Below, piece after piece: positions 11,880 through 21,623 of a stretch of DNA of 56,178 bases; position 1 is the first letter of the stretch, and each line of letters opens with the position of its first letter. Location of the stretch: assembly GCF_002999335.1 (NCBI RefSeq), contig NW_020312172.1, forward strand, positions 1-56,178, read 5' to 3'. A program made the translations under genes and the position numbers. Under the pieces are notes generated by a model. The model saw only the letters and a list, made by a program, of their open reading frames with translations, had not been told where the DNA came from and did not search any database. This stretch comes from Cyclospora cayetanensis. Its lineage: Eukaryota > Apicomplexa > Conoidasida > Eucoccidiorida > Eimeriidae.

Positions 11880-14067
11880 CCAGAGCACCGTAGGTCCCAT
11901 TCTAAACGCGCTTTTTGCATGCCTTAAATGTATCAGCGGCAAGGACAAATGGGCGATCCATTAAAACAATGGACATCGTGCTTTTTCAGCAAGCAGTGCC
12001 AAGCTCCCCCTCCCCTAAAGGCCTACATGTTTCTACAGGCTTATTGAGATCTGGTTTTAACAAGCTGCTCTTGCGTTGTAGTTATTTGGTTCTTTGCTTC
12101 TAGCTAGCTGCTTTTTAAGAGATACCCACTGTGGCGTAGTGGCCGACTGCTCAAGGTCTTGTTGCTCTTCTAGATATTCGATTCAGCCGCGGAACATCGT
12201 TAGAGTGCGCCTCCACTCCCGCTGCCTCCAGATACGTTCACATAAAGGGACAGCAAGCGAGTTGTGGGGATACATAGGGGGAATCCCATCGGATGCACAG
12301 TGACCGTGGGGTGCTAGGGAGTTCGTAGCGGACATCCACAACTCAGTAGGACAAACTTGGCGCTTCTCCCCACGCTATAGCACCTGCCACACCGGGAGAA
12401 GCGGCAGCAGGAGTTTTGTGCTTTCCGTTCCCTCTGACGGACGGTGTCACGTTCCACCTGTGGTCTCCGTTGGAAGCCACTCTACTCCAGACACAGTACG
12501 AACTTGTAATAGAAACTTGCTGTTTTCCAAGAGCCCTCTCCTCTCCGCCCCCCCTCCTTTCCTTAGCGACCGGTACTCTACGATAGTACGAGAAAAAAAA
12601 CGCCCCAAATGCCAACTCTACCAATTTATTACAAATTTCAACTGTATGGAAGCAAGTGCCTCAACGTGTATCGCGCCGCTGTGACACCTGCCTGCGCGCA
12701 CCAGGGGAAAAATTCTGAAAGCTTGTGTCATTAGAGCTTGTCTATCGCTTTCATGTTGCCTGCTGCCTAAAAAGTGCATGAAGAATCACTGCATGCTTCT
12801 TCTATGCCCTTTCTTTGGCCCCACAATACACACGGATTTGCTCAAACAACCACGCGGTGTGGTCCCTTGCAGATGTCTATACACTAAGTACTAGTGTGCC
12901 TAATAGAACGGCAATATTAGGAGTCACAGAGATTCATGAAGCTTTGCCATGAGCAGACAAAGAATTGTTTCTCACTCCTTTCTCATGAGTGCGAACAACT
13001 TGCGGGCAAAAGACAAACCATCTCCGTACAGAATCGCTTCCTGCTTCCTGCTGAAAGCCTTTTGTACAGCAGAGGCGAGAGTATTTGCCATATGATTGGG
13101 GGTAAAAACTACCGAAGTGGCGACATTCAATAGATCCCCTTCAAGTGGGCTAGCAGAGAGTTGCAGGTGCAAGCGAAAACTATAGAGGCAAACACATTTA
13201 TTCTGTAATGATGAAAGAATCTTTTCCCTGTATTGATTAGATAACACAGGAATAGCAGCACCGAAGGAGTCTACCGACTGATAATGCCATATTGATGGTT
13301 CGTAGTGCATCGGTCCACCATTGGGTGTGGTCTGTTCAGAGCGCTGCACGGGCACCGCCGTCCTTCTTTTCCCTCCTTTTCCTAATACTCATGATTACTT
13401 TGCCCCTCAGAGGCTTTCCTGTTCATTATTTGATTTTTCGTTCTCTGTGAGGATTCCTGCGGCACTGTACGACTGTCGGTGTCACGGCGTGTATGAAACC
13501 TCGACGAGGGCGTGCTGCTGAAAGTTCGCCTTCTGTAGCCTTGGCTGCAGCCTCTGTACATCTTACACGAACTCGCAAGCACCGTGTTCCGGTGTTTGTG
13601 CGACAGTACAGTAGTAAACTGCTCTCTTCGCCTTCCCGTTCTTGCGCTGTACGGGTGTCCTAGCTCTCTGCTGGCCGCCCGACCATCATCGTGGTATCTC
13701 GATTAGTCTCACGCATACAGTAAGTGAAGCCCCCAACAATGGTGGTTTGGTGCTTCTGTAGCCTTATTTTCAGCCATCACATGGTCTCTGAAGGTGAAAA
13801 TATCCTCGAGACCTTGTGGAAACCACTGGTTCGCGAAGTTGCTGATAGCCTCCTGTGATGGCGCAGTGTGCCCCCAGCTATTGCATGGCCAGTATTGGGG
13901 CGAAGGGGATGCATAGGGTATGGGTGCTTACCGTTGGGAAAGGAGCAAATAGCGTGCGTTGCATTCTAGGCTTTGAGGTTCTTTCAGTGCAACTAGCGAG
14001 GCCATTTTCGTCCCTGCGTAGGATGTGGATCTCTTGCGCAGCACGGCGTGTACCGCCAGGTGCCACC
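11880..14067. other. Intergenic region, one unrecognised minus-strand ORF
   Basis: Nothing recognisable lies here. On the minus strand 13310-12972 an ATG-led frame of 112 codons reads smoothly (for example SNQYREKILSSLQNK and FARKLFALMRKE) but has no family I know and no visible partner exons. It may be chance or an isolated exon. Just before 14068 the sequence has a strong GCCACCATGG start context that belongs to the next gene. Confidence 0.35.
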
Positions 14068-14920
14068 ATGGGTCTATTGGATTCGTTAAAGAAGAAGGTG
14101 GGGGGATCCTCAAGGAAGGGTTCATCAGCGCAACCTCAGACCGCTGGCTGCAACACACCGGCTACAGGACAAGGGGCGGCAGGCGCGGCTGGGCCAGGCG
14201 CGCCGCCGTCACCAAAGGAGCCGGTTACAAAAGGAGCTTATTTGACGTTTGACGGCGCCAGTAACGGTACTTTGTTCATAGTTTGGAGTGCAACTCCAGT
14301 GGAAGGGGCAATGGCCTTCTTCGAGCCGAAGAAGGCGGTGGCTGAATTCAAGTATAAAGACAAGGGTGGCAAGTCTGAGATCGTGAGGAACTTGATGGTA
14401 AGCAGGGGTTGTGAAAAAAGGCAAAGGGGCTCGAGAACGCACAAGAGGAATTAATAGAGTCTCGAGTATGCCACGGGTGGGGTGGGGTGGGGCACCCAGG
14501 GATTGGATGAAGGGCGATGTGGAGGAGAGGCGTTGAAAGAAAGCTGCTTTCTTCTCGAATCCCACCCCTCATGTGTAAGGTTCAAACAAGGTTTGTGCCC
14601 TTCTGTGCTTTCTTCGCTGCTTGCAGCAAGACAAGGCAAAGTACTACGATGGTTGGTGCCAGTTCTTCAAGGCTGCTGCAGAGCAACACGGAGTGTGCCG
14701 TCTGCTTCCCGGGGCGGAAGAGGCACCTCTGAAGGTAGAAGTGGCATTTCTCGATGGCACAAAGGTCTTGCGCCTGGAAAACGGCAAGGAGCTACCCGCT
14801 AAAAACATGGCAGCCATCGGCTGCGTCCCTCGAGGTGACCCCGGCTTCCAGGCGCAAACCCTCGCCAAAGACGTTTTCTTACGAAACGCACGCAGGGGTG
14901 GAGGTGCCATCACCCTTTAG
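14068..14920 (+). CDS. Putative N-myristoylated conserved hypothetical protein (2 exons)
   Basis: Exon 1 14068-14397, intron 14398-14626 (gtaagc..ttgcag), exon 2 14627-14920; 207 codons plus stop, phase 0. The start was chosen for its near-perfect context (gccaccATGg) and because it gives MGLLDSLKKK. Gly2 with Ser6 and following lysines fits N-myristoylation plus a basic membrane patch; the frame stays open upstream without a better start. A low-complexity Gly/Ala/Pro linker (about residues 17-52) precedes a compact domain containing LTFDGASNGTLFIVW, KYYDGWCQFFKAAAEQHG and LKVEVAFLDGTKVLRLENG. The alternation of strands with a final helical stretch could be a PH-like fold, as in apicomplexan acylated PH proteins or inner-membrane-complex proteins, but I cannot place it in a named family. 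Membrane association is inferred from the N-terminus only. Confidence 0.65.
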
Positions 14921-17287
14921 ACCATTAACGCTGCAATCCTCTGGTGCCTTATCAGCTCGCGTATCTCCTTGTATTTGTCGCCTCTACAGGGCCCACTCCC
15001 CCCCTTGCAACTTTACACCTAGCAAAGACACCGGGTGCAGTTGCATGGGGAGCGCCTGGCCCAAGAAAATCCACTTGAGCACTAGGCCCTCAAGCGCCTT
15101 CTTCCATGCTGTGCATAGAGTTGCGCCTGTGGCCTCTAGATCGTAAAAGAAGCAAAGGGAGGGAAGGGGAACCATCCACGCAACTCGACTACAGGCAGGC
15201 CTTGCGCTCCTCCTCATTGCATGTGCGACTATACTGCATGCTGGGAGGGAAAAAAGCGCAGCCAGGCCTTAGGATTCAAATGGACTTCAATTGAAGGAAG
15301 TGCATTTGCTTGCCATTCTCGGCGACGGTCATCGCTCGAGCTCGCAAACTAGTCCTTTGCATACGAACTGCTGGGGCTTGGGGAGTCTTCACACGCTCCC
15401 CTGGTTGACTACCTTAGACTACGGATGGAAGGCTCTTCTGCGTGGGTGCTACTATGTGTGGAATGGCGGTAGCGTGATCGCGCTTGCTATCGGTGTTGTC
15501 TACATGGTGATTCTCGGTTGAGTAGGCCTATACTGTAGAACCATTCGCCCTCAACAATGTGTGCCATATACAAACTGCACGAAAGAACACGCGCATGTAC
15601 AAAGGGAGGACGCTTAGCCAAAAGCTCAAGGAAAGCAGTTTCGGCGATATTCCTTAAATCCGAAACCCAGTGCAATGCATGGACGCGAGTGCGAGCCAGA
15701 GCTTGTCCTTTGAGTCAAATCGATTGCTAGCCAACGATACGGACGGGTACCTCCCTTATTGAAGGGCCTTCCTCACACCGCTTGTTGGCAGACACCTCGT
15801 TCCAGTCGCCAGCGGGCTTAAAAGGCGCCCCTATGAGTTAGCGAAAAGGGACCCTAAAGCTCCACTGACTTGACCCCAGAATTTGCCAAGCCCATCATCC
15901 TGTCTACTAAAGACTTTATATGGTTCAAAACTGGTTCCACGGTGTGCTGAGGGAGAAGAAAGCACGCCGCCGCTGCCGCTACAAGGAGCACGAGGAAGCA
16001 CGAGAGGAAACACGGGCACCGCAGGCAGCAGCAGCACTCTGGCTTTGCATCCCTGAGCAGAGCACACACACGAGTTATTGGGCAGCCAGCGCGAAGAGTG
16101 TAAGGCTGGGCAGACTTTAACACGTGCAAAAACAGAGGCGCGCAGATAACGGCGAAGAGGTCGATTTTGCCCCGACTCGCCCACACACCCAGAGCTCCAG
16201 TCATTCTGCAGAGGCAATAGAACCTGCAGGCCGTTATACGGTAACAAGAGGCAGCGGGAAAGCAAAGACAATGCAGTGCCCGGCTTCGAATCAGAGCGAG
16301 ACCCTTGACTCAGCAGTACCAGCGGCAGTAGCGGCACACACCTTGGCCAGAGGGGGGGTAGAGCGCGTCTCTATTTGAAGAACATATGAGATCATACCGT
16401 AAAACCAGTCTAGAATGGTTGACTCACTGCTTTCCTCTGGTCTTTCTCTCCTTCGTTGAGGGTGGGGAGGGGGCCGCTGCGGTCTGTTGGCTCTCTTCCT
16501 CCCGCGTTTGCCGCCGAGTAGTCACCATTCTCAGCTATGAGGCAACAAATCAAAGAACAAAACAAGCAGAACAATTAGCAAAAACTACGAACTGCTACTT
16601 TACGGGCAGCCCCTTAGCTGCCGCCCCTACCGCGGGAGGCCGCGCTGCCGGAGCTTCGGCTGAGGGAGAGCTATTTATCAGGGTTGCCACTGGGAGACAT
16701 AACAAGGACCTAGAGGGCTAACGCCCTTGCCTTCCCTTCCCGTATTACCAGTTTGTTTTCGTTGTTAAGTGGTTGATGGGTCATGAAACTTACCTACCAC
16801 TGCTATCTTTCCATCTGTGGCATTCTTCCACTTGCCGTAAAAAGCAGGATACTCCTCGTCGCTAGTACGGGCTTACTCTATGAACACACCCTTGACTTGA
16901 CGCTCCATTCACGTGTTACTATCAGCTTTTAGCATGTGCAAACAAGGGCTTACGGGCACATTCTTGGACCCATTCATTAAAATCCAAAGATGCAGAGATA
17001 TGCGACCTCGAAACGCATAGAACCAGCCCTCAAGCTCACATGCATATACGAACCCGTCTGTCGTGGCGCATCCAAGCGGCAGCAGCAGACGAGCTGGGAG
17101 GCTCTATATTATTCCTTCACGGGCTTTACCGATTGATTCCTTTGACTGTTATTCTGTCCTCACGTTATCTCAGAATACTCGAGCTCTTCTTTCGCTCTAT
17201 TATCTGCTCATCTGCCACCTCTTGTCTCTCCCCCTTGGCAATTGTGCTTCGCCATCCCTGCTGGGTCCGTGATTTCCTTCCTTGAAG
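14921..17287. other. Intergenic region, possible small tail-anchored reading frame
   Basis: No supported gene. The plus frame ending at 15521 closes with a hydrophobic segment (VIALAIGVVYMVIL) directly before the stop, as a tail anchor would, but the frame begins with TTG and has no ATG or evident upstream exon. The minus frame 16337-15831 is open but low in protein character. 17100-17287 is pyrimidine-rich and probably holds the promoter and 5' UTR of the next gene. Confidence 0.35.
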
Positions 17288-17761
17288 ATGGCTTTTGAGC
17301 CTTCCTTCATTGGTTTTCGCTCCGTTTGCATGTTACTGGGCCTCTTCCTTCTCCCTTCCTTATGTGCTCTTCCTGCTACCGCAGAAAACACGGTGATCAC
17401 AGGCACTGTGCTACTTCCTCCTGGCCATGCCCCCCTCCCCGATAACTCGCACTTTAGGGTAGAACTGAGTGATATAACGCTAATGGACGCTCCAAAAGAG
17501 CGGCTGGCCTTTTACACTCATTCAGCGGTAGAGGGGGTGCCCCTGACATATGAACTGGTCCTTCCACAGGAAGTGAGGGCAGCAAAGGAAAAAGCAGTCT
17601 TGTCAGTTTCTGCCGTTGTTCACGTCGGATGGGAGCCACAAGAAGGAAGCAGCGAGTGGATCCGATCGGGAGACTATTACAGCGACATGACGCATATCCT
17701 GGAACTCTCTAAGGGGGGATATGATGTTCGTGACTTCAACATCAAAGTGAGGCAGGTTTAA
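17288..17761 (+). CDS. Secreted YbaY/YscW-type (GSC) domain protein
   Basis: Single exon, 157 codons plus stop, start in good context (gaagATGGCT). Residues about 11-33 form a signal peptide (SVCMLLGLFLLPSLC, cleavage near LPATAEN). The rest matches the bacterial YbaY / type III secretion pilotin YscW domain along its length: ITGTVLLPPGHAPLPDNSHF at the start, then VELSDITLMDAP, a LVLPQEV strand, AVLSVSAVVHVGW, and a last GGYDVRDFNIKV strand. In E. coli YbaY the equivalent blocks are VSGTV, LSDASLADAP, FVLPF and ILLSAAITV. The usual bacterial lipobox Cys is not obvious. The protein is probably exported or lumenal; its partner is unknown. Presence in a eukaryotic parasite suggests either an old transfer or an under-recognised eukaryotic family. 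Confidence 0.75.
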   Translation: MAFEPSFIGFRSVCMLLGLFLLPSLCALPATAENTVITGTVLLPPGHAPLPDNSHFRVELSDITLMDAPKERLAFYTHSAVEGVPLTYELVLPQEVRAAKEKAVLSVSAVVHVGWEPQEGSSEWIRSGDYYSDMTHILELSKGGYDVRDFNIKVRQV

Positions 17762-19002
17762 GAGGAGGGATGCAAACGAGAGGGACATACGAACAGAATA
17801 TGAAGCAACAGATTATCCATCTTCGAAGTGAAGCTGCCCGCTTCTCATTTTGTATTGGTATGCCTTAAAATATGAAGCAGCAGCAGCATTTGCGTCATCA
17901 GCAGTAGGAGGCAAAGGCCTTCTTTGCACGGAAGCCCGAATTCCGTATTGGCCATGGAGTTTTGTAGTATGTGAATCCTATCACGCTCTTACTTTGCAGG
18001 GGGATGCATTATAGGGGGTGTGGTGTGTTTGAGAGCTAATATGTGTGCACTAGCCATGGGGGCTGCCACATTCTTCCCATTAGAAACTTGATATGGCGTT
18101 TGTTCCGTAGTGCGTCGTTCAACTCTACACAACCTTCTTGTAGTATGGCAAAGGGGAGGAGGAGTGGTAAACACGGGCACATACATCTGCACCATGAGTT
18201 GAATTTAAAGTATCGAGAGCAAAAGTATCATTTGTAGCCTTGCATTCCAGGCGAACCACACTTCGTGCGCCCCAGTTGGTCTTGCTGCTTGTACTCATTT
18301 AGGGTGCTTGAACTGAAAGGCTTTGTTTTGCCTCAATGCTAGAGGCCATAACCCTTTGAATGCGCGCCTTCGCCTGCTGTGGCGACCAGCGCCAAGAGCC
18401 GAACGGGCTTCAGAGACAGTGTCCCAGTAGCTGTTCTGTAGATGGAAGCGAACAAAAACAAATGCAGCTGCCCAGAACAATAAAATGATCATGTTCACCA
18501 TGCGCAAGTCTGACGAGTGAGCTAGGAGGCTCCGCGAACTCTAAGCTGAAGGCCACGAGACCAAGCGATTGGCTTGCACGTGTAGAGTAGCCTCCTCTTT
18601 TGTGCTCTAAAGAATCGATTTAAATGTTTTTGTTGTGTCGTAAATGTGCCGTGACTCTGATAATAGGGTACGCTATTCAAGAGCGAACGGGTCGCACAGG
18701 CAAGCTAGAGCTTTTATTGCAGCTTGTGGCAGTTTCACACGGCGGAGGTGTTGCAGGCCTTACCCATCCTCGGTACCTTTGTGGCCGATCGCATGGGATT
18801 GATTCTAATTAGTGTCTGTTGAGGTGTGCCCGCATACCCCGGGCCCTCAACAGAAAGGGTTGAGGCAGCACTTGTTACTTCGACGAACTGTGGGCATCTT
18901 GCCTCCGATTTATCTAATGCAATTTGAGCAGACAAGAGGTGCACACATCTTTTTGGTCAAGATTCCGCCTCCTCTTCCCGTAGCACTTCAGGCAGCCCAC
19001 CT
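17762..19002. other. Intergenic region between YbaY-like gene and tRNA-Lys
   Basis: Only short overlapping frames are present, none with a domain, signal peptide or compatible splice sites. A small CAG cluster lies at 17876-17910, just after the YbaY-like stop codon, and is probably 3' UTR or spacer. Confidence 0.4.
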
Positions 19003-19075
19003 GCCGATGTAGCTCAGTCGGTAGAGCGCGAGGCTCTTAACCTCGTGGTCGCGGGTTCGAGCCCCGTCGTCGGCT
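19003..19075 (+). tRNA. tRNA-Lys (anticodon CUU)
   Basis: The 73 bases fold as a full cloverleaf: acceptor GCCGATG with CGTCGGC (one G-U pair), D stem GCTC/GAGC around AGTCGGTA, anticodon stem CGAGG/CCTCG, loop CTCTTAA with anticodon CTT at 19036-19038, variable TGGTC, T stem GCGGG/CCCGT around TTCGAGC, discriminator T. The internal A box (TAGCTCAGTCGG) and B box (GGTTCGAGCC) are intact, so it should be transcribed by RNA polymerase III. There is no intron and CCA is not encoded, as usual in eukaryotes. Confidence 0.96.
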
Positions 19076-19315
19076 TGGTGTTTGTCCTTTCTGACTTGCG
19101 CAGTAGAGTGCCGTTGCCCTTCGGCGTAGTTTTCGTCGTTGGTTGAGCCACCAGTAGTAGAACTAAACGGGGTAGTCGTGGCGGATCCCCGAGATCTCGC
19201 GGGCTGTCGAGTGGTGAGTAGACACCGGGGGATGGCAGGAGAGTTGAGGCGCATGCACGGGTAATCAGTTGGCTGTACTCTGACATCCCGGAACAAAACG
19301 CATCACCATATATAT

Positions 19316-20004
19316 ATGCGGAGCTTTAGCACCAGATCAGCTCTCTTGAGGCCAACTGTTCGGGCCCTCGTGCGCGTCACTGCGGCAGCAGCGCTGTTGT
19401 CGGAAAAAAAGGCCGATCTCCCCCGCTCAACGATTCTTTTCGTGTATTCTTGGCGTCATTTGACATGTGTAAGGAGCTCGGTTGAAGGCCGGAAGGAAGC
19501 TTCCAGCAACGCCGCAATTACGTCAAGCTCCGCTGTCTTGCCACTGGCCGTGGAAGTCACGGCCTTTCTCGGGGGTGACGGATTTGCGGTGTAAATGCGT
19601 CTTAGGCTATGAGCCTCGTCGCTGGTTCTCGGCTGCCACTGCGTCTGCCTCCTGGCCGCACTCCTCACTCCGGCCTTGGTAAACTGGAAAACTTTCATTT
19701 CCTAGAGCTTTGCACGGTGCGAGCACATACGCGCGTTTCTCCGGGCGTGCGCGGGGTGAGCAGCCAGAGGCTTGTTCCTAGCACGCATGCTGGAGATTCT
19801 TGGAAATTAATAATTTTTGAGCAACTGCATGAAAGGCTGGCCATCATAGGAGGACGCCAGAACACGGCAGTGGGGGCAGGGGCGCTTACAACTGCGCAAC
19901 GCGGCTTTAAAAGCGCTTCCCCCGTTACCAACTTGGCTACATCGGCATTGCGCCTGCCCAACGCGGGGGCGGTGCCTCGCTCACTGCTAGAACCGCTAAA
20001 ATGA
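19316..20004 (+). CDS. Possible gene fragment with mitochondrial-type presequence (model incomplete)
   Basis: An ATG at 19316 opens a frame beginning MRSFSTRSALLRPTVRALV, rich in Arg, Ser and Ala and free of acidic residues for about 29 codons, as in a mitochondrial targeting sequence. A strong donor (tgt|gtaagg) follows at 19469. A second open stretch ending with a stop at 20004 reads LHERLAIIGGRQNTAVGAG and later PVTNLATSALRLPNAGAVP. I cannot show that the two belong together, and no family is recognised. The gene sits 240 bases after the tRNA. Confidence 0.25.
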
Positions 20005-20458
20005 ACTCCTGTTCTGCCACCAACCCTGTTTCCGAGACCTTCCTATCCCTCGCTACTCTCCAGGTGCGCATGCCACGACTGCAGCGGCCGGTGTGCTGCT
20101 CCGGTGTCTCGCTTTCAGTCTCAGCCTACACGTTAAAACTGAGTGCAGAAAAAAATCAGCTACGAGGAACCCGAGGGGAGGGGAGCCCTAGAAAGCAAAG
20201 GAGCCTTTGTCTTCGTCTAATAGGAGAATCAGGCACGCCGGTGTAGCTCTGTTGCCCAGGCACTTAGGGGCACTTACTACATGCCCAGTCGAAGATCGGC
20301 CCTCTGGCTCCGAGTGCCTTTTTCTTGCAACTTTTCGGCTTCCTGCTACCGTCCAATATACTGTACATCAGCGACCTACAACGTACGCTCAATAGGATAC
20401 AAGGTGCGCGGGGCGGAGGTGTCCTACGGCACAGCACGATACCAGCGGAGCAGTCTTT

Positions 20459-20719
20459 TCATCGGCTTTGCTGATGTTGTTGCTGTTGGCAGCCGTGATG
20501 CAGGTGTTGCTGAAATGATATCACTGCGCCTTCCTGCAGCCTTTTCTGCTGCTGATCCTGCGACTGCTGATCTGGCTGCTGTTGGTTCTGCTCGTTCTGC
20601 TGAAGCTGCTGCTGCAGCTGCTTCCCGATTTGTGGCAGCAAGTGGGGGCGAATGCCATTGATGATAGCTGCGAGTTCCTCGTCGGTTAACTGTAAGGGTG
20701 TTGGGGTCTGGGGAATCAT
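20459..20719 (-). CDS. Gln-rich first exon or short hypothetical protein
   Basis: ATG at 20719 on the minus strand opens a frame of 86 codons. It starts with a plausible folded segment (TPLQLTDEELAAIINGI, then RPHLLPQIGKQLQQQL) before running into Gln/His-rich sequence. The helical opening followed by poly-Gln is the style of real coding exons in this window. The frame stops at 20459 and probably continues through an intron to exons that I could not find. Function unknown. It points away from the MGRN1-like gene, so 20720-21623 may serve as a divergent promoter region. Confidence 0.4.
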   Translation of the reverse strand: MIPQTPTPLQLTDEELAAIINGIRPHLLPQIGKQLQQQLQQNEQNQQQPDQQSQDQQQKRLQEGAVISFQQHLHHGCQQQQHQQSR

Positions 20720-21623
20720 TTTAGCACCGGTTGGCAGGCAGCAGCCGACAGGGCGAGCAAAAAAGCGGTGAAAGCCGCTTTCGCTCGGGGATTTATCGTG
20801 GGAGGGAGGGTCGCACGATCAGAAAGCGTGTTCGCTACGTGTCTGAAAAAACACACGAACGTGAGATGTGTGCGGCAGCTGCTGCAGCACAAAACGGCCT
20901 AGCACAACACACGGCTACCACGGCGCGTGTAGGGAGGCCAGCGAAAGCTGGGAAGTTCTGTTCCGATGCGGAAGAGAGCGAGAATAAGGAGGGAAACGCG
21001 TGCAGCACTGCAGCAAGCACTCGGAAATTTGCTGTGGCGTCATCCGGGGGGCAGGCGGGTGGGCAGGGGCTGGGGGGAGGAGGGCGGAAGCTGAAGGAGT
21101 TGTATTCACGGTTTTTCCTACTTTCTCGAGGAGTCCAAGTTTACATTCTGCAGCAGCGGCCGCAGCAAGTAGAAGAGAAGACATATTTAGGCTCCTCTCT
21201 GCGACGCAGAGGGGAGGCAGGCAGCAGGGGCCCACTCTTGGAGGGTACTCGCGGGTCGGCTGCGGCGCTCGTCATCAGGGGCCCCCCCTCGCAAGCGCCC
21301 TTTACTTGGGCGAGATATCGAGCACCTTTGCTTGTTTCTTTCCGTGCATGCACGCTCTCTGATCCAGCAGCCGCAGAGACACCTCGCTCGAGCAGCGGGG
21401 GCAGAAGCAGCCACAGCGGTCGGCTGCCCTGGAGGGAACTTTTGATCCCTCAAGGCAGCAGCAACAGAAGCGCTGGACATACAGCCCAGTCAAGCCTGCA
21501 TCTGCTGCGAAACACGCGTCAACAGCAGCGTTGGACGCAGTGGTGCAGCGGCGGAAACTGCAGCAGTGCTTTCGGCATCCCCTCGCGCATGCATCGCCTG
21601 CTCACTTTGCTCGATCACCCCTC
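20720..21623. other. Spacer between divergent start codons
   Basis: This 0.9-kb stretch separates the minus-strand ATG at 20719 from the proposed plus-strand ATG at 21624. A long plus frame (20731-21978) runs through it but begins without a supporting ATG context, is Arg/Ser/Gly-rich and shows no domain. It may be 5' UTR of the MGRN1-like gene, or an extra N-terminal exon of it. Confidence 0.35.

Noticed and set aside
12972..13310. Minus-strand 112-codon ATG-led frame
   Set aside because: It reads as protein but has no known family, no neighbouring exons and no conserved motif, so it is mentioned but not called as a gene.
15291..15521. Plus frame ending in a hydrophobic tail
   Set aside because: No ATG start or upstream exon in phase; a tail-anchored protein cannot be supported from one hydrophobic end.
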